Assembly (NCBI RefSeq): GCF_900155395.1
Contig: NZ_LT699726.1
Location: 186,001-250,000, forward strand
Length of the DNA: 64,000 nt
Origin: Merdibacter massiliensis
GTDB lineage: Bacteria; Bacillota_I; Bacilli_A; Erysipelotrichales; Erysipelotrichaceae
Direction: 5' to 3'
Each line of letters begins with the position of its first letter. The stretch's first letter is position 1. A model generated the notes under the pieces. It saw only the letters and a list, made by a program, of their open reading frames with translations, searched no databases and had not been told where the DNA came from. Made by a program: the position numbers and the translations under genes. This document shows, piece after piece, positions 8,729 through 16,308 of the stretch.

Positions 8729-9053
8729 CCGGCAACGAAGTCCGGCAACGAACCTCTGAAAACCTGTAAACTATCGTCTGACCTGCAAATCTTACTTTGT
8801 GAATTTTCTTGAAAAGTCTCGTTGCTTTCGTTGCCGGAAATAGAGATAGATATTAGAAAACGCCTTATTTACAGGCTTTTTCCGTATCCAGACCGGAAAA
8901 TCCCCGGCAACGAACCCAGCAACCAAGCGGCAACCATCCCGGCAACAGAACACCATTTTCAGGCGATCCACTCCTTCGGAAGTTCCAACTGGCGGCATTC
9001 TTCCTCGCTCAGTTCCACAAATCCATCTTCGTTGCCGGGCAGTTCGTTGCCGG
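8729..9053. repeat. cluster of six exact 11-bp repeats, iteron-like
   Basis: CCGGCAACGAA occurs exactly at 8729-8739, 8742-8752 and 8904-8914, and in reverse orientation at 8827-8837, 9028-9038 and 9043-9053. Degenerate copies lie near 8926 and 8939. Part of the cluster is in the 267-bp gap between the 55-aa gene and the helicase gene, and part is inside the helicase 3' end, where it encodes a doubled GNE motif. Next to primase and helicase genes it looks like a set of initiator-binding sites. Confidence 0.7.
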
Positions 9054-10365
9054 AAACGTCCCGTTCCCAGCCCTTCTGCCTGCCGTATCCGGCGAACATC
9101 CTCGGATTGGAGAACGACTTCCAGCCTGTCACCACCGTGTTCATAATCTCGTTGATATTGTGCAGCTGCCACCGCTTCGGCTCGTCATAGGTGTGGCCCA
9201 ACGCCTCCTTGAACAGCTGTTTGGAGCAGACCATGCTGCCGGTGTAGTGTTCCAGAAAGCCCTGTATCTGCCCAGCCTCGGTATCCTCCGGCATAAAATC
9301 CTTCTGCACCTCCACAAGCTGCCGTTGGATGGACTTGCTGAATTTCATGGAATACTTCCCGCTGCGGTAAATGGTCATGGCCTCCGCCCACACCTGCAAA
9401 AGATAGGCTCTGGAGGCGTCCTCGTCCTCCAAAATGTGAACCTCCGCATTCTCCGGGTAAATCATGATCGGCAGGAAACGCCGGTTCCCGGCCCGGTCAA
9501 GGGGCAGGAAGTCCAGCGTGTTGGAAGAACCGCCGAACACGCACTGCCGCAGCCGATCTTTGGGCTGGGCCTCATAGGGTGTGCGGTAGGTTTCCTTCTG
9601 GCGGCTGATGAACGAGCGGATTTCCTCTATGCTTTTGGCGCTGCTGGTAGCCAGCATCTCCGACATCTCGATAATCCAGTGGCCTTGCAGCTTCAAAAAC
9701 ACCCGGTCATCGTCCAGCTTTTTTAAGTCATCGGAAAACCACTCGTCCCGGATCGCCAGCAGGCGGAAGAAGCTGGACTTCCCGGCACCCTGCCCGCCCA
9801 CCAGACAGAGCATTTCCTCATATTTGGAGCCGGGTCGGAATACCCGCCGGATTGCCCCCAGCAAAAAGTGTTTCAGCATTTCCTCCACATAGTCGCTCTC
9901 GTCCGCACCTAAGAAGTGATGGAGACAGGAGCGGATACGGGGCGTCCCGTCCCAGACAAGGCCGTTCAGCACGTCCTGTATGGGATGGTAGCAGTTTTCA
10001 TTCGCCACGATGGACAGGGCCGCCGTCATTTTCTTCTCGCTGGTCAGGCCGTAGTTCTGCTCAAAATAGAGAAGCAGATACTTCACATCCGTATCCGTCA
10101 GGGCACTGGTGTTCCTGCGCCAGCCCAAATCCCGCACGATGTCCACCCGGTCAGTCAGGAGGTTCAGCCGGATGGCGTCCCGCAGCAGCGGGTCATGGCA
10201 GAACACTGTCCGGCAGTTACCGATGGTGTTAGCGGGCTGGCCCTTCTCGGTGACAGAGAGGCTTTCCCGCACCTCGTCAACGCTCTGCTCCGGCGCTAAG
10301 GCTTCGGCTGCGCTCATGGCGGCCTGCCGGGTGGCTGGCGGTAAACTCTGATATTCGCTGCTCAA
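8959..10365 (-). CDS. VapE-like SF3/AAA helicase, phage/plasmid replication type
   Basis: A 468-aa protein of the virulence-associated E family. A domain of about 150 residues precedes an ATPase core with Walker A GGQGAGKSSFFR and Walker B-like HWIIEMSEM, followed by the family's FGGSSNTLDFLPLDRAGNRRF stretch (sensor and arginine-finger region). These proteins act as replicative helicases or helicase-primase partners in satellite phages and mobile elements. A TTG start at 10365 has AGGTGAGG upstream; ATG at 10317 is the alternative. It overlaps the CHC2 primase gene by 89 nt, implying coupled expression. Its 3' end contains two copies of the 11-bp repeat. Confidence 0.88.
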   Translation of the reverse strand: MSSEYQSLPPATRQAAMSAAEALAPEQSVDEVRESLSVTEKGQPANTIGNCRTVFCHDPLLRDAIRLNLLTDRVDIVRDLGWRRNTSALTDTDVKYLLLYFEQNYGLTSEKKMTAALSIVANENCYHPIQDVLNGLVWDGTPRIRSCLHHFLGADESDYVEEMLKHFLLGAIRRVFRPGSKYEEMLCLVGGQGAGKSSFFRLLAIRDEWFSDDLKKLDDDRVFLKLQGHWIIEMSEMLATSSAKSIEEIRSFISRQKETYRTPYEAQPKDRLRQCVFGGSSNTLDFLPLDRAGNRRFLPIMIYPENAEVHILEDEDASRAYLLQVWAEAMTIYRSGKYSMKFSKSIQRQLVEVQKDFMPEDTEAGQIQGFLEHYTGSMVCSKQLFKEALGHTYDEPKRWQLHNINEIMNTVVTGWKSFSNPRMFAGYGRQKGWERDVSGNELPGNEDGFVELSEEECRQLELPKEWIA

Positions 10366-10930
10366 TCTTCCTCACCTCTTTTCCGTATTCAGCGACCACG
10401 CAGGCCCGTTCCTCCATACTGCCGGACAAAAGAATATCCAGCAGATACTCGGTGTACGGCTTCTTTTGCAGGGCCTCCACAAACAGCGGGTTCCATGTTT
10501 CCTCCGGCGTCTGTGGGGCATACTCTTTCTCCCAGCGTTCCAGCAAATGCAGGTAATCGCACAGCACCCGGAAACATTTCTGCTTTGCCTGCCGGTAGCG
10601 CAGTTCCTCGCTGATTTTCCGTTTGACCGGCCTCCTGCGGGGCGGGTCATGGCCTTTGGCGTCAAAGCTGACCGAGAAATCCTCCGCCAGCTTCAAGGCC
10701 GCCTCTTTTTTGTTCAGCCCGAACAGACGGGCGGTAAAGTCGATCACATCCCCGTCCGCCTGACAGCCGAAGCAGTGGAACCGGCGGTCAACCTTCATGC
10801 TGGGATGTTTGTCATCATGGAAGGGACAGCAGGCCATCCCGTTCCTGCCGACCTGCACTCCGTAGGATTCCGCAGCCTGCCGTGTGGGGACAGCCTGCTT
10901 TACCGCCTCAAACACATTCGATTTTCTCAC
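10277..10930 (-). CDS. CHC2 zinc-finger primase-like protein
   Basis: A 217-aa protein. The N-terminus has the DnaG-type zinc finger, CCPFHDDKHPSM followed by FHCFGCQADGDVIDF. No TOPRIM catalytic domain follows, so it is a zinc-binding half that may work with the VapE-like helicase encoded directly downstream (89-nt overlap). The exact start is unsure: GTG at 10930 overlaps its own GGAG, and an in-frame GTG codon a little downstream is possible. The gene is part of the element's autonomous replication module. Confidence 0.82.
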   Translation of the reverse strand: MRKSNVFEAVKQAVPTRQAAESYGVQVGRNGMACCPFHDDKHPSMKVDRRFHCFGCQADGDVIDFTARLFGLNKKEAALKLAEDFSVSFDAKGHDPPRRRPVKRKISEELRYRQAKQKCFRVLCDYLHLLERWEKEYAPQTPEETWNPLFVEALQKKPYTEYLLDILLSGSMEERACVVAEYGKEVRKIEQRISEFTASHPAGRHERSRSLSAGAER

Positions 10931-10978
10931 CTCCAGACAGAGAAAAAGGCACCCGGTTTCCGCAGGAAATCAGATGCC

Positions 10979-12223
10979 TTACAACTCCATATCCTGTTCC
11001 TTTGTAGGGGCGATCCGCCCCTCCCGTTCCCAACGCTCCCGGTTATCCCGATCAGCGTTGATCTTTGTCTTTGCCAGCATATCCATAATGGATTCTTTGG
11101 CTTTCTTCTTGACCTGCTCCTTCCCGGCCTGCTTGACTTCCGGCTGCATCAGCGTCCGCTGGATTTTCGCCAGAGCAGTCTGCATGACATTTTTAATCTT
11201 GTTAATGACCCCATCCAGACGGGCGGCGGCATACTCACGTTCCTTCTTTGGAGCCTTGCGTTCCGGCGAAAGCACCCACGTTTTCGTTTCCTCAATCAAA
11301 CGAATATCTTCCTTGTGCGTCTCCTGCCGGACGGTATCGGTCACGACCTCCACCGCCTTGTCATAGGCCGCATCGGAAACATCATCTAACAGAGTCTCCA
11401 CGTCCTCGATTTTGAGCGTCAGTTCTTCCAGCTTCTGCTCCTGCGCCGCAAGCTGCTCCTTCTGCTTCATCAGGATATAATCCTGTTTTTCCAGATAGTC
11501 CCGCCCTCCGTAGGACGGCTCCTGATCCAGATGCAGCCCATGCCGTCTGGCGATGTCAAACAGGATCGTCCGGCAGACCGCATCAAAGGTCTGCTTGCGG
11601 TTGTTGTTCCGGCCTTTGGGCTTCTCCGGGTTGGGGAGAGGGATGCCAAGTTCTTCCAGCGCCTTTTCCTGCTGGGGGCACAGCTCCCCGTAGCGGTTCT
11701 CGCAGTCAAAGACGTGCCGCTCATGGATGTGGGGCGTCCCCTCGTCCAGATGGAGCGCCCAGTCTAAGATGTGGATATGGGAACCGAAGCGGCGCTCAAA
11801 TTCCTCATAAAATTCATTGACAATGGAAAAGAGCGTATCCGGCGGGACGGATTCTCCCATCGTGCCGATCTGGTAGATGCTTTCCTCCGGGCAGGTCTTG
11901 TTGTTTTTCAGCAAGTCCTCCACGGTGCGGTTGCGCTCCGTGTGCCGGGTTTTCTCATTCCGGGCGTTCTGGGCCTCCACATGGCCGCCGTAATGCTCGT
12001 AGTAGTACATCCGCTCGATTTCCTCAAAGCTGAAATCCGGCTGCTCCGGGTTCTCCCGGAACTCGTGTGTCGTAAAGCCCCGGTAGCAGTCCCAGTAGAC
12101 ATTTTGCCTTGCCCGTTCTGCGTCAATGTGTTCGCTGTTCTCCACATCGAACCGGCGGTCATTGTGGCGGGGATTATAGGTGCCATGCTTGCCGGAGCGT
12201 CCATTGTGTCGTGTCAGTTTCAA
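10979..12223 (-). CDS. Pre/Mob-type relaxase (MobV-like)
   Basis: A 414-aa mobilization protein. The N-terminal half has the metal-binding histidine motif LHLDEGTPHIHERHVF (about residues 157-172), as in plasmid recombination/mobilization enzymes that nick oriT. The C-terminal half is charged and largely coiled-coil (KQKEQLAAQEQKLEELTLK). The element has no transfer-channel genes, so it would rely on a helper conjugative element. The hairpin-rich 494-bp upstream region is the likely oriT. The family call is firm; the exact MOB class is less so. Confidence 0.87.
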   Translation of the reverse strand: MKLTRHNGRSGKHGTYNPRHNDRRFDVENSEHIDAERARQNVYWDCYRGFTTHEFRENPEQPDFSFEEIERMYYYEHYGGHVEAQNARNEKTRHTERNRTVEDLLKNNKTCPEESIYQIGTMGESVPPDTLFSIVNEFYEEFERRFGSHIHILDWALHLDEGTPHIHERHVFDCENRYGELCPQQEKALEELGIPLPNPEKPKGRNNNRKQTFDAVCRTILFDIARRHGLHLDQEPSYGGRDYLEKQDYILMKQKEQLAAQEQKLEELTLKIEDVETLLDDVSDAAYDKAVEVVTDTVRQETHKEDIRLIEETKTWVLSPERKAPKKEREYAAARLDGVINKIKNVMQTALAKIQRTLMQPEVKQAGKEQVKKKAKESIMDMLAKTKINADRDNRERWEREGRIAPTKEQDMEL

Positions 12224-12717
12224 ACAGATTTCCTCCTTCCTGCGAAGATGTTCTGGGGCCGGGGAAGGGGCGGCGAAGCCGCAAATCCTGCGAATTTTGC
12301 GTCAGGTAATACCCAGTACAAGTTGACGCAGGCATCAACTTTCCCTGGGCAAGGCGCTTCGCCCTTGACCCGATAATGGCTGCCGCCCTTAACCTGCCAA
12401 TGGGCTTTGGTCTCGGCTTCCGCCTCGGTCGGTGCTTTTGCAGCTTTGCTGCAAAGGTCGCCACTGGCGACCCGCACCCCTTGACCCCAGCAGTGCGCTG
12501 CCGCCCCTGCACCCAGCCACAAAGGGCCTGCCGCCCTCTGTACTCCCGCTCCGGCGAAGCTGGCTTCCACCGCAGAAGCGGTTTCCGCCAGTTTCACCGG
12601 CTCCGCATCCACACATTTACGCTCATCAGCGGGAAGTGGATACGGAATACGCCTGCGGGGATTGCCGGTCAAAACACCGAGTGCAGACCCGGCATTTTGA
12701 CCGTAATCGCCCCGATT
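12224..12717. other. hairpin-rich noncoding region, oriT candidate
   Basis: This 494-bp gap holds a series of short hairpins with 3-nt loops: GCGGC-GAA-GCCGC (12270-12282), GGCG-CTT-CGCC (12353-12363), TTTGCAGC-TTT-GCTGCAAA (12437-12455) and, immediately after it, GGTCGCC-ACT-GGCGACC (12456-12472). It lies upstream of the relaxase gene, the usual oriT location for MobV systems. Open frames cross it (for example 12220-12672 on the minus strand), but they are low-complexity readings of the structured DNA and I do not call them genes with confidence. Confidence 0.5.
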
Positions 12718-13023
12718 TCAGGCGATTTTTTCTTCTGCCGTCACCACCTGAAAACCATGCTCCTTTGCATAGGCGCTGGCGGCGGCTTTCCGTTCCTCGC
12801 TGTAAGGCGGGATGAGCCGGATCGACAGCCGGGACTTGTCCAGCACATAGGTCACGCTCCCCTCCGGCGTACTGCGCTCCAACCGGCACAGCAGCGGATA
12901 CTTCCGGCTGAACTCCGCCAGCCTGCGCTTCAAGCTGACGTTGAAGGTGTAGACGCTGGCAAGGTTCTCCGCCTCGTTCCAGTTGATGATGGTTTCTTTC
13001 TCATATTTAGACAGCTTCCTCAT
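12718..13023 (-). CDS. conserved hypothetical protein of mobile elements (101 aa)
   Basis: The protein starts MRKLSKYEKETIINWNEAEN, with GGAGG 7 nt before the ATG at 13023. It is small, soluble and basic, and is predicted alpha/beta. Proteins with this KYEKETII-NEAE opening are common in clostridial integrative elements, but I know of no assigned function. The upstream gene overlaps it by 17 nt, so the two are translationally coupled. Confidence 0.75.
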   Translation of the reverse strand: MRKLSKYEKETIINWNEAENLASVYTFNVSLKRRLAEFSRKYPLLCRLERSTPEGSVTYVLDKSRLSIRLIPPYSEERKAAASAYAKEHGFQVVTAEEKIA

Positions 13024-13300
13024 ATAAATCCTCCTCATAATCATTGTAAGATTTCAGCACACGCAGGCTGCGCTTGAGACGGCGGTACTCGTCCATCTCC
13101 ATACGCAGATGATGGTAAAAATCCTCGTACCAGCTTTCGTCCACCTCCGTCTCCACCTTCCGGGCCAGCCCCAGCATCCGGCGTTTGGCCTCCGGGTCAA
13201 CCGTCAGGGCCGTCAGCCATTTCAGCCGTGTCACCGTATTGTGGTGGCTGGGACAGGCGAAAGCATAGAGAATCTTCTTTTCCTTCATGCTCAGTTTCAT
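13007..13300 (-). CDS. hypothetical small protein (97 aa)
   Basis: The protein starts MKLSMKEKKILYAFACPSHH, with GGAGG 8 nt upstream of the ATG at 13300. It is helical, with a central acidic stretch and a basic segment DEYRRLKRSLRVL near the C-terminus. It resembles proteins seen beside the previous gene in related elements. No function is recognised. It is the first gene of the leftward backbone block and lies divergent from the XRE regulator. Confidence 0.72.
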   Translation of the reverse strand: MKLSMKEKKILYAFACPSHHNTVTRLKWLTALTVDPEAKRRMLGLARKVETEVDESWYEDFYHHLRMEMDEYRRLKRSLRVLKSYNDYEEDLYEEAV

Positions 13301-13662
13301 AATGATTTCCTCCATTTCTTTGCTGCGGAGCCTTACGTCCCGCATGATAAACTTGTTTCTGTCCGCCGGTCTGCCTGCAAGCCGCTCCTACCCGGAATTT
13401 CTCCCGGCGTATCGGCCTCTTTGGTGCGCTCGATTTCTGTCCTGGCGTCACTTTCCCGGAGGTCATACCCCTTGCAGCCGGTCATTCGATTTTCAAGGTT
13501 CAGTGCCTGTCTGCAAGAACCAGTTTACCGAAAAAAGGGGGCTGCTCCCGTATATCCAAGACGTTGGAAAAACGCTCGAAATCCGCATATTTCCACGCTT
13601 ATGGAATCGTGCTATAATAGGTGTATTCACTGAAAAAACGATAACGAGAGAGGGGGCATTGG
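13301..13662. promoter_or_regulatory. divergent control region of the element backbone
   Basis: This 362-bp gap lies between the leftward backbone genes and the rightward XRE regulator. A -10 TATAAT is at 13613-13618 facing the regulator. An inverted repeat TTCCA-N6-TGGAA (13591-13606) sits just upstream, where a -35 or operator would be, and is a candidate site for autoregulation. I see no gene in the rest of the gap. Confidence 0.5.
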
Positions 13663-14511
13663 ATGTACACAAAGCTGTCAATCCCGGAGCGGCTCAAAGA
13701 CTTGCGGGTGGTGGACAAACACCTGACGCTGGAACAGTTGGCGGAGCAGACCGGCCTGTCCAGATCGGCGCTGGGAAAATATGAAAGCGATGACTATAAG
13801 GACATCAGCCCGTTTGCGATTGCGACACTGGCGGATTTTTACGGCGTGTCCGCCGACTATCTGATGGGGCTGACCGATAACAAGGAGGTTCCCAACGCCG
13901 ATGTGCAGTCGCTCCATTTGAACGATGAGATGATTGAACTTCTGCGGAGTGGTAAGATTAACAACCGGCTTCTCTGCGAACTGGCTACACACCCAAACTT
14001 CCGGCGGCTGATGGTGGATATGGAAATCTGTATCGACCGGATCGCCAATATGCGGGTGGAGCAGATGAATCTGGTGATGGAGGTCACCCGGCAGACCGTC
14101 CTCAGCAAATATGCGCCCGGAGAAGATGACCTCTATGTGCGGACGCTGGAACTGGGGCAGGTGCAGGAAAGCGACTTTTACAGCCACGTCATGCACGATG
14201 ACCTGGATAACATCGTCCAGGATATACGGGAAGCTCACCTGAAGGACAAGACCACCGCCGACCCACAGCCCACGCTGGATGACGTCAAGGAAAAGTTTGA
14301 GCAGGCACTTGAACAGGGCAGCCAGGAGGAAATGGTAATCCATGAATTTTGTGACAGGATGCAGATACCATTTGAGAAGATTTCCTCGGAGGACTTTTCG
14401 GCGTTCCTGCGGATACTGAGCCTGTCCAAGATGCTCAAAAATCCCAACAACATGAGGGGGAAGGTCAAGCCGCAGCCGTACTATGCGCCCAAACGCAAGA
14501 AACGCAGGTAA
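13663..14511 (+). CDS. XRE-family transcriptional regulator of the element
   Basis: A 282-aa protein. The N-terminal helix-turn-helix (about residues 8-70) reads LTLEQLAEQTGLSRSALGKYES, then FYGVSADYLMGLTD. A long helical C-terminal domain of unknown ligand follows, ending in a basic tail (KRKKRR). It is the only backbone gene transcribed rightward and is divergent from the replication and mobilization genes, the classic position of a lysogeny-type repressor. GAGAGAGGGGG precedes the ATG. A terminator follows at 14515-14548. Confidence 0.85.
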   Translation: MYTKLSIPERLKDLRVVDKHLTLEQLAEQTGLSRSALGKYESDDYKDISPFAIATLADFYGVSADYLMGLTDNKEVPNADVQSLHLNDEMIELLRSGKINNRLLCELATHPNFRRLMVDMEICIDRIANMRVEQMNLVMEVTRQTVLSKYAPGEDDLYVRTLELGQVQESDFYSHVMHDDLDNIVQDIREAHLKDKTTADPQPTLDDVKEKFEQALEQGSQEEMVIHEFCDRMQIPFEKISSEDFSAFLRILSLSKMLKNPNNMRGKVKPQPYYAPKRKKRR

Positions 14512-14514
14512 CAG

Positions 14515-14548
14515 AAAAGCCGCCCAACCTGTACCGTTGGACGGCTTT
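14515..14548. terminator. terminator after the XRE regulator
   Basis: Stem AAAAGCCGCCCAAC / GTTGGACGGCTTT with one mismatch around CTGTACC. It separates the regulator from the convergent tnpV-side gene block. Confidence 0.8.
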
Positions 14549-14591
14549 CGACCCGTTTGCGGGCGGAATAAAATATGCTGTTGTACATCCG

Positions 14592-14894
14592 TTAGCTGAC
14601 CGTTTTCATCAGCTTTTTCATAAACTTCCAGAGCCGGATGCCATCTTTAAGGCCCAGCCGGTAAAAGAAGCATTCGCTTTCTGCGCCGGAATCGAAAATG
14701 GAATCGCAATAATTCTTTACAGCGTCCTTCTGTTCCTCGGATAATGCGCTGACCGCTTTTTGATACTCGGTTTCCAGTCGAAGGTAGTCAGCTTTTTTCT
14801 CCTTGCCGGTTTCTGCCTCCCGCCACTTAGCAAACTGGCTCTGCATCCTCTCCTGAATCATCAAATCAACCAGTTTTTCAATATCTGTCCCCAT
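14592..14894 (-). CDS. hypothetical element protein (100 aa)
   Basis: The protein starts MGTDIEKLVDLMIQERMQSQ and has a GGAGGG-type site upstream. It is almost entirely helical and charged (KKADYLRLETEYQKAVSALS), with a C-terminal FYRLGLKDGIRLWKFMK segment. No family with a known role is recognised. It belongs to a three-gene leftward block with the 60-aa gene and tnpV, each with a good ribosome binding site and spaced 9-18 nt apart. Confidence 0.72.
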   Translation of the reverse strand: MGTDIEKLVDLMIQERMQSQFAKWREAETGKEKKADYLRLETEYQKAVSALSEEQKDAVKNYCDSIFDSGAESECFFYRLGLKDGIRLWKFMKKLMKTVS

Positions 14895-14906
14895 AAGCGG
14901 CCCTCC

Positions 14907-15089
14907 TTATGCTGGACGGATATAATTCCGGTATGTTTCCAGGACGGAATCCGACACACCGCTTTTATATACTTTGCGGATGTCGGAGATTTCCTCTTGC
15001 TTCAGCAGTTTCAGCCATTCCAGCAGGTCAGCCCTGCCATTGGCAAAGTTACAGCAGCGTCCATCAGCATATTCGATACGGTATCTCAT
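14907..15089 (-). CDS. hypothetical small element protein (60 aa)
   Basis: The protein starts MRYRIEYADGRCCNFANGRA. The ATG at 15089 is preferred over 15095 because it lies 9 nt after GGAGG. It looks like a small alpha/beta fold (a strand pair, then helices). It lies between tnpV and the 100-aa gene and is probably co-transcribed with them. No function is known. Confidence 0.68.
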   Translation of the reverse strand: MRYRIEYADGRCCNFANGRADLLEWLKLLKQEEISDIRKVYKSGVSDSVLETYRNYIRPA

Positions 15090-15103
15090 AGACATGCACC
15101 TCC

Positions 15104-15487
15104 TTAAACATAAATCATCTCAGACCGGATGATTTCCTCTGCCCGGCTGCGGATGCTGTTCATGGCTCCGACCCAGGCAAGCTGGTCACGGGCTTTCAGT
15201 TCCTCGGTAACACCTTCCGCCGCCTGCATCTGCGAGATGATACACGCCAGCCGGTCAGCGGCCTGCTCGTTCAGGTCGGCAAGATACGTCCAGAGTTTTC
15301 CCGACAGAAGCAGGTCATTGTACTGGCCGGAGCGGTGTTCTTGCAGATATGCCTTGTGCATCCGGCCCCACCTACCGATGGGGCGGCTTTCCTCCGGCAG
15401 CTTCAGGTCTGGTATGTAGTAATCGCCGACAAGAATGTAGTCCAGACCGTTGCTGTCATCATGGATACGGTTTCTTAATTCTTCCAT
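15104..15487 (-). CDS. tnpV: TnpV-like transposon protein
   Basis: A 127-aa protein starting [11 protein letters not shown], with GGAGG 5 nt before the ATG at 15487. The body ([19 protein letters not shown], then [18 protein letters not shown], then [21 protein letters not shown]) matches TnpV proteins carried by Tn4451-type clostridial mobilizable transposons. Their role is not established. It lies about 100 bp inside the right end of the element. The frame stays open upstream to 15574, but those residues read through the attachment-site region. Confidence 0.8.
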   Translation of the reverse strand: MEELRNRIHDDSNGLDYILVGDYYIPDLKLPEESRPIGRWGRMHKAYLQEHRSGQYNDLLLSGKLWTYLADLNEQAADRLACIISQMQAAEGVTEELKARDQLAWVGAMNSIRSRAEEIIRSEMIYV

Positions 15488-15560
15488 ATCGACCTCCTGT
15501 ATTCGATTTTGTCCGAATCCAGTTGATCGTGTCCCTGTCCATCTGTTATTCAAGGCAACT

Positions 15561-15605
15561 GAACTCGTCACCATGAATTATGGCACATCAATACGTGATG
15601 CAAAC
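15561..15605. other. attR junction
   Basis: The crossover TC is at 15588-15589. The arm at 15561-15587 lies inside the element. Bases 15590 onward are EIICB coding sequence (GLHHVL on the minus strand). Confidence 0.8.
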
Positions 15606-16281
15606 CAGTTGGAATGAGCAGACGTTCCAAAGTACCAAAGATAAATACTCCAAATGCACCTGCAGCATGAATCAGATCACCTAATGCATTGATACCTACT
15701 GAAATTGGTTCCCAAACAAGAGGAATGAGCAAACCAATAACAGCCATTGTCATGATAACGGCTAATGCAACAAATCGTTTTCCTCCATAGAATGCGATTG
15801 CTGCCGGGAAAGAAATTTTATGATATTTGTTGTGCAGCCAAGTTGTAACCAAACCAGAAATGATACCACCTAACGCACCCATATTGACTGTTTCAACACC
15901 TAATGTTGCTGCAATATTCAATGCACTAAAATCCATAAATCCTGATGAAATTGTACATTGACTTGCAACTAAGAATGCATAATATCCAAGGAATCCGGCA
16001 AAAGCAGCAACTTCCTTATCTTCTTTTGCAAGTCCCATAGCAATAGAAATTGAAAATAATACAGGCAATAAAGTAAATACAATGTTAGAAACTTTATTTA
16101 AAGTAGAAACGATAAAGTATGGAACACCGCTAGCTAAGAACGGGAGGACGTTAAGAACTTGTTCTTTCATCAATGCAGATGTCAGACCAAGAACGATACC
16201 ACATGCAGCTAATGCTGCAATTGGCATCATCAAACTTCTTCCTAAATCAGAGAAGAAGTTCATTATTTTACCTTTCTTCAT
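15588..16281 (-). pseudogene. PTS EIICB, N-terminal part (split by integrated element)
   Basis: This is the 5' part of the interrupted permease. It starts MKKGKIMNFFSDLGRSLMMP with AAAGGG 7 nt upstream. It contains the first EIIC membrane helices and ends at the conserved GLHHVL substrate-loop motif at the junction. The frame runs six codons into the element and stops at 15568, giving a 237-aa truncated membrane protein without EIIB. Such a product cannot phosphorylate sugar. It is 27 nt downstream of the GH4 gene and would be co-transcribed with it. Confidence 0.93.
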
Positions 16282-16308
16282 ATATATACCCTTTCTATGT
16301 AATTATTA

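Larger units (their letters stand above)
1161..15589. mobile_element. 14.43-kb integrative and mobilizable element (serine recombinase, Pre/Mob relaxase)
   Basis: The boundaries come from the split EIICB gene. The two flanks share only a GA (TC on the + strand) dinucleotide, at 1159-1160 and 15588-15589, as expected for a large serine recombinase. The element carries its own recombinase, relaxase, primase, helicase, regulator and TnpV. No type IV secretion genes are present, so it is mobilizable and not self-conjugative. A GC-poor defence cargo (1.3-6.7 kb) sits between the left end and the recombinase. The GC-rich backbone resembles elements circulating among Clostridia and is foreign to this AT-rich chromosome. 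Confidence 0.92.

Noticed and set aside
8792-9172. Minus-strand open frame of 126 aa
   Set aside because: It overlaps the VapE gene 3' end out of frame and mainly reads through the 11-bp repeats.
12220-12672. Minus-strand open frame of 150 aa before the relaxase
   Set aside because: It translates the hairpin-rich oriT candidate, is rich in Ala, Gly and Lys, and has no clear start context. It may be a commonly predicted artefact.
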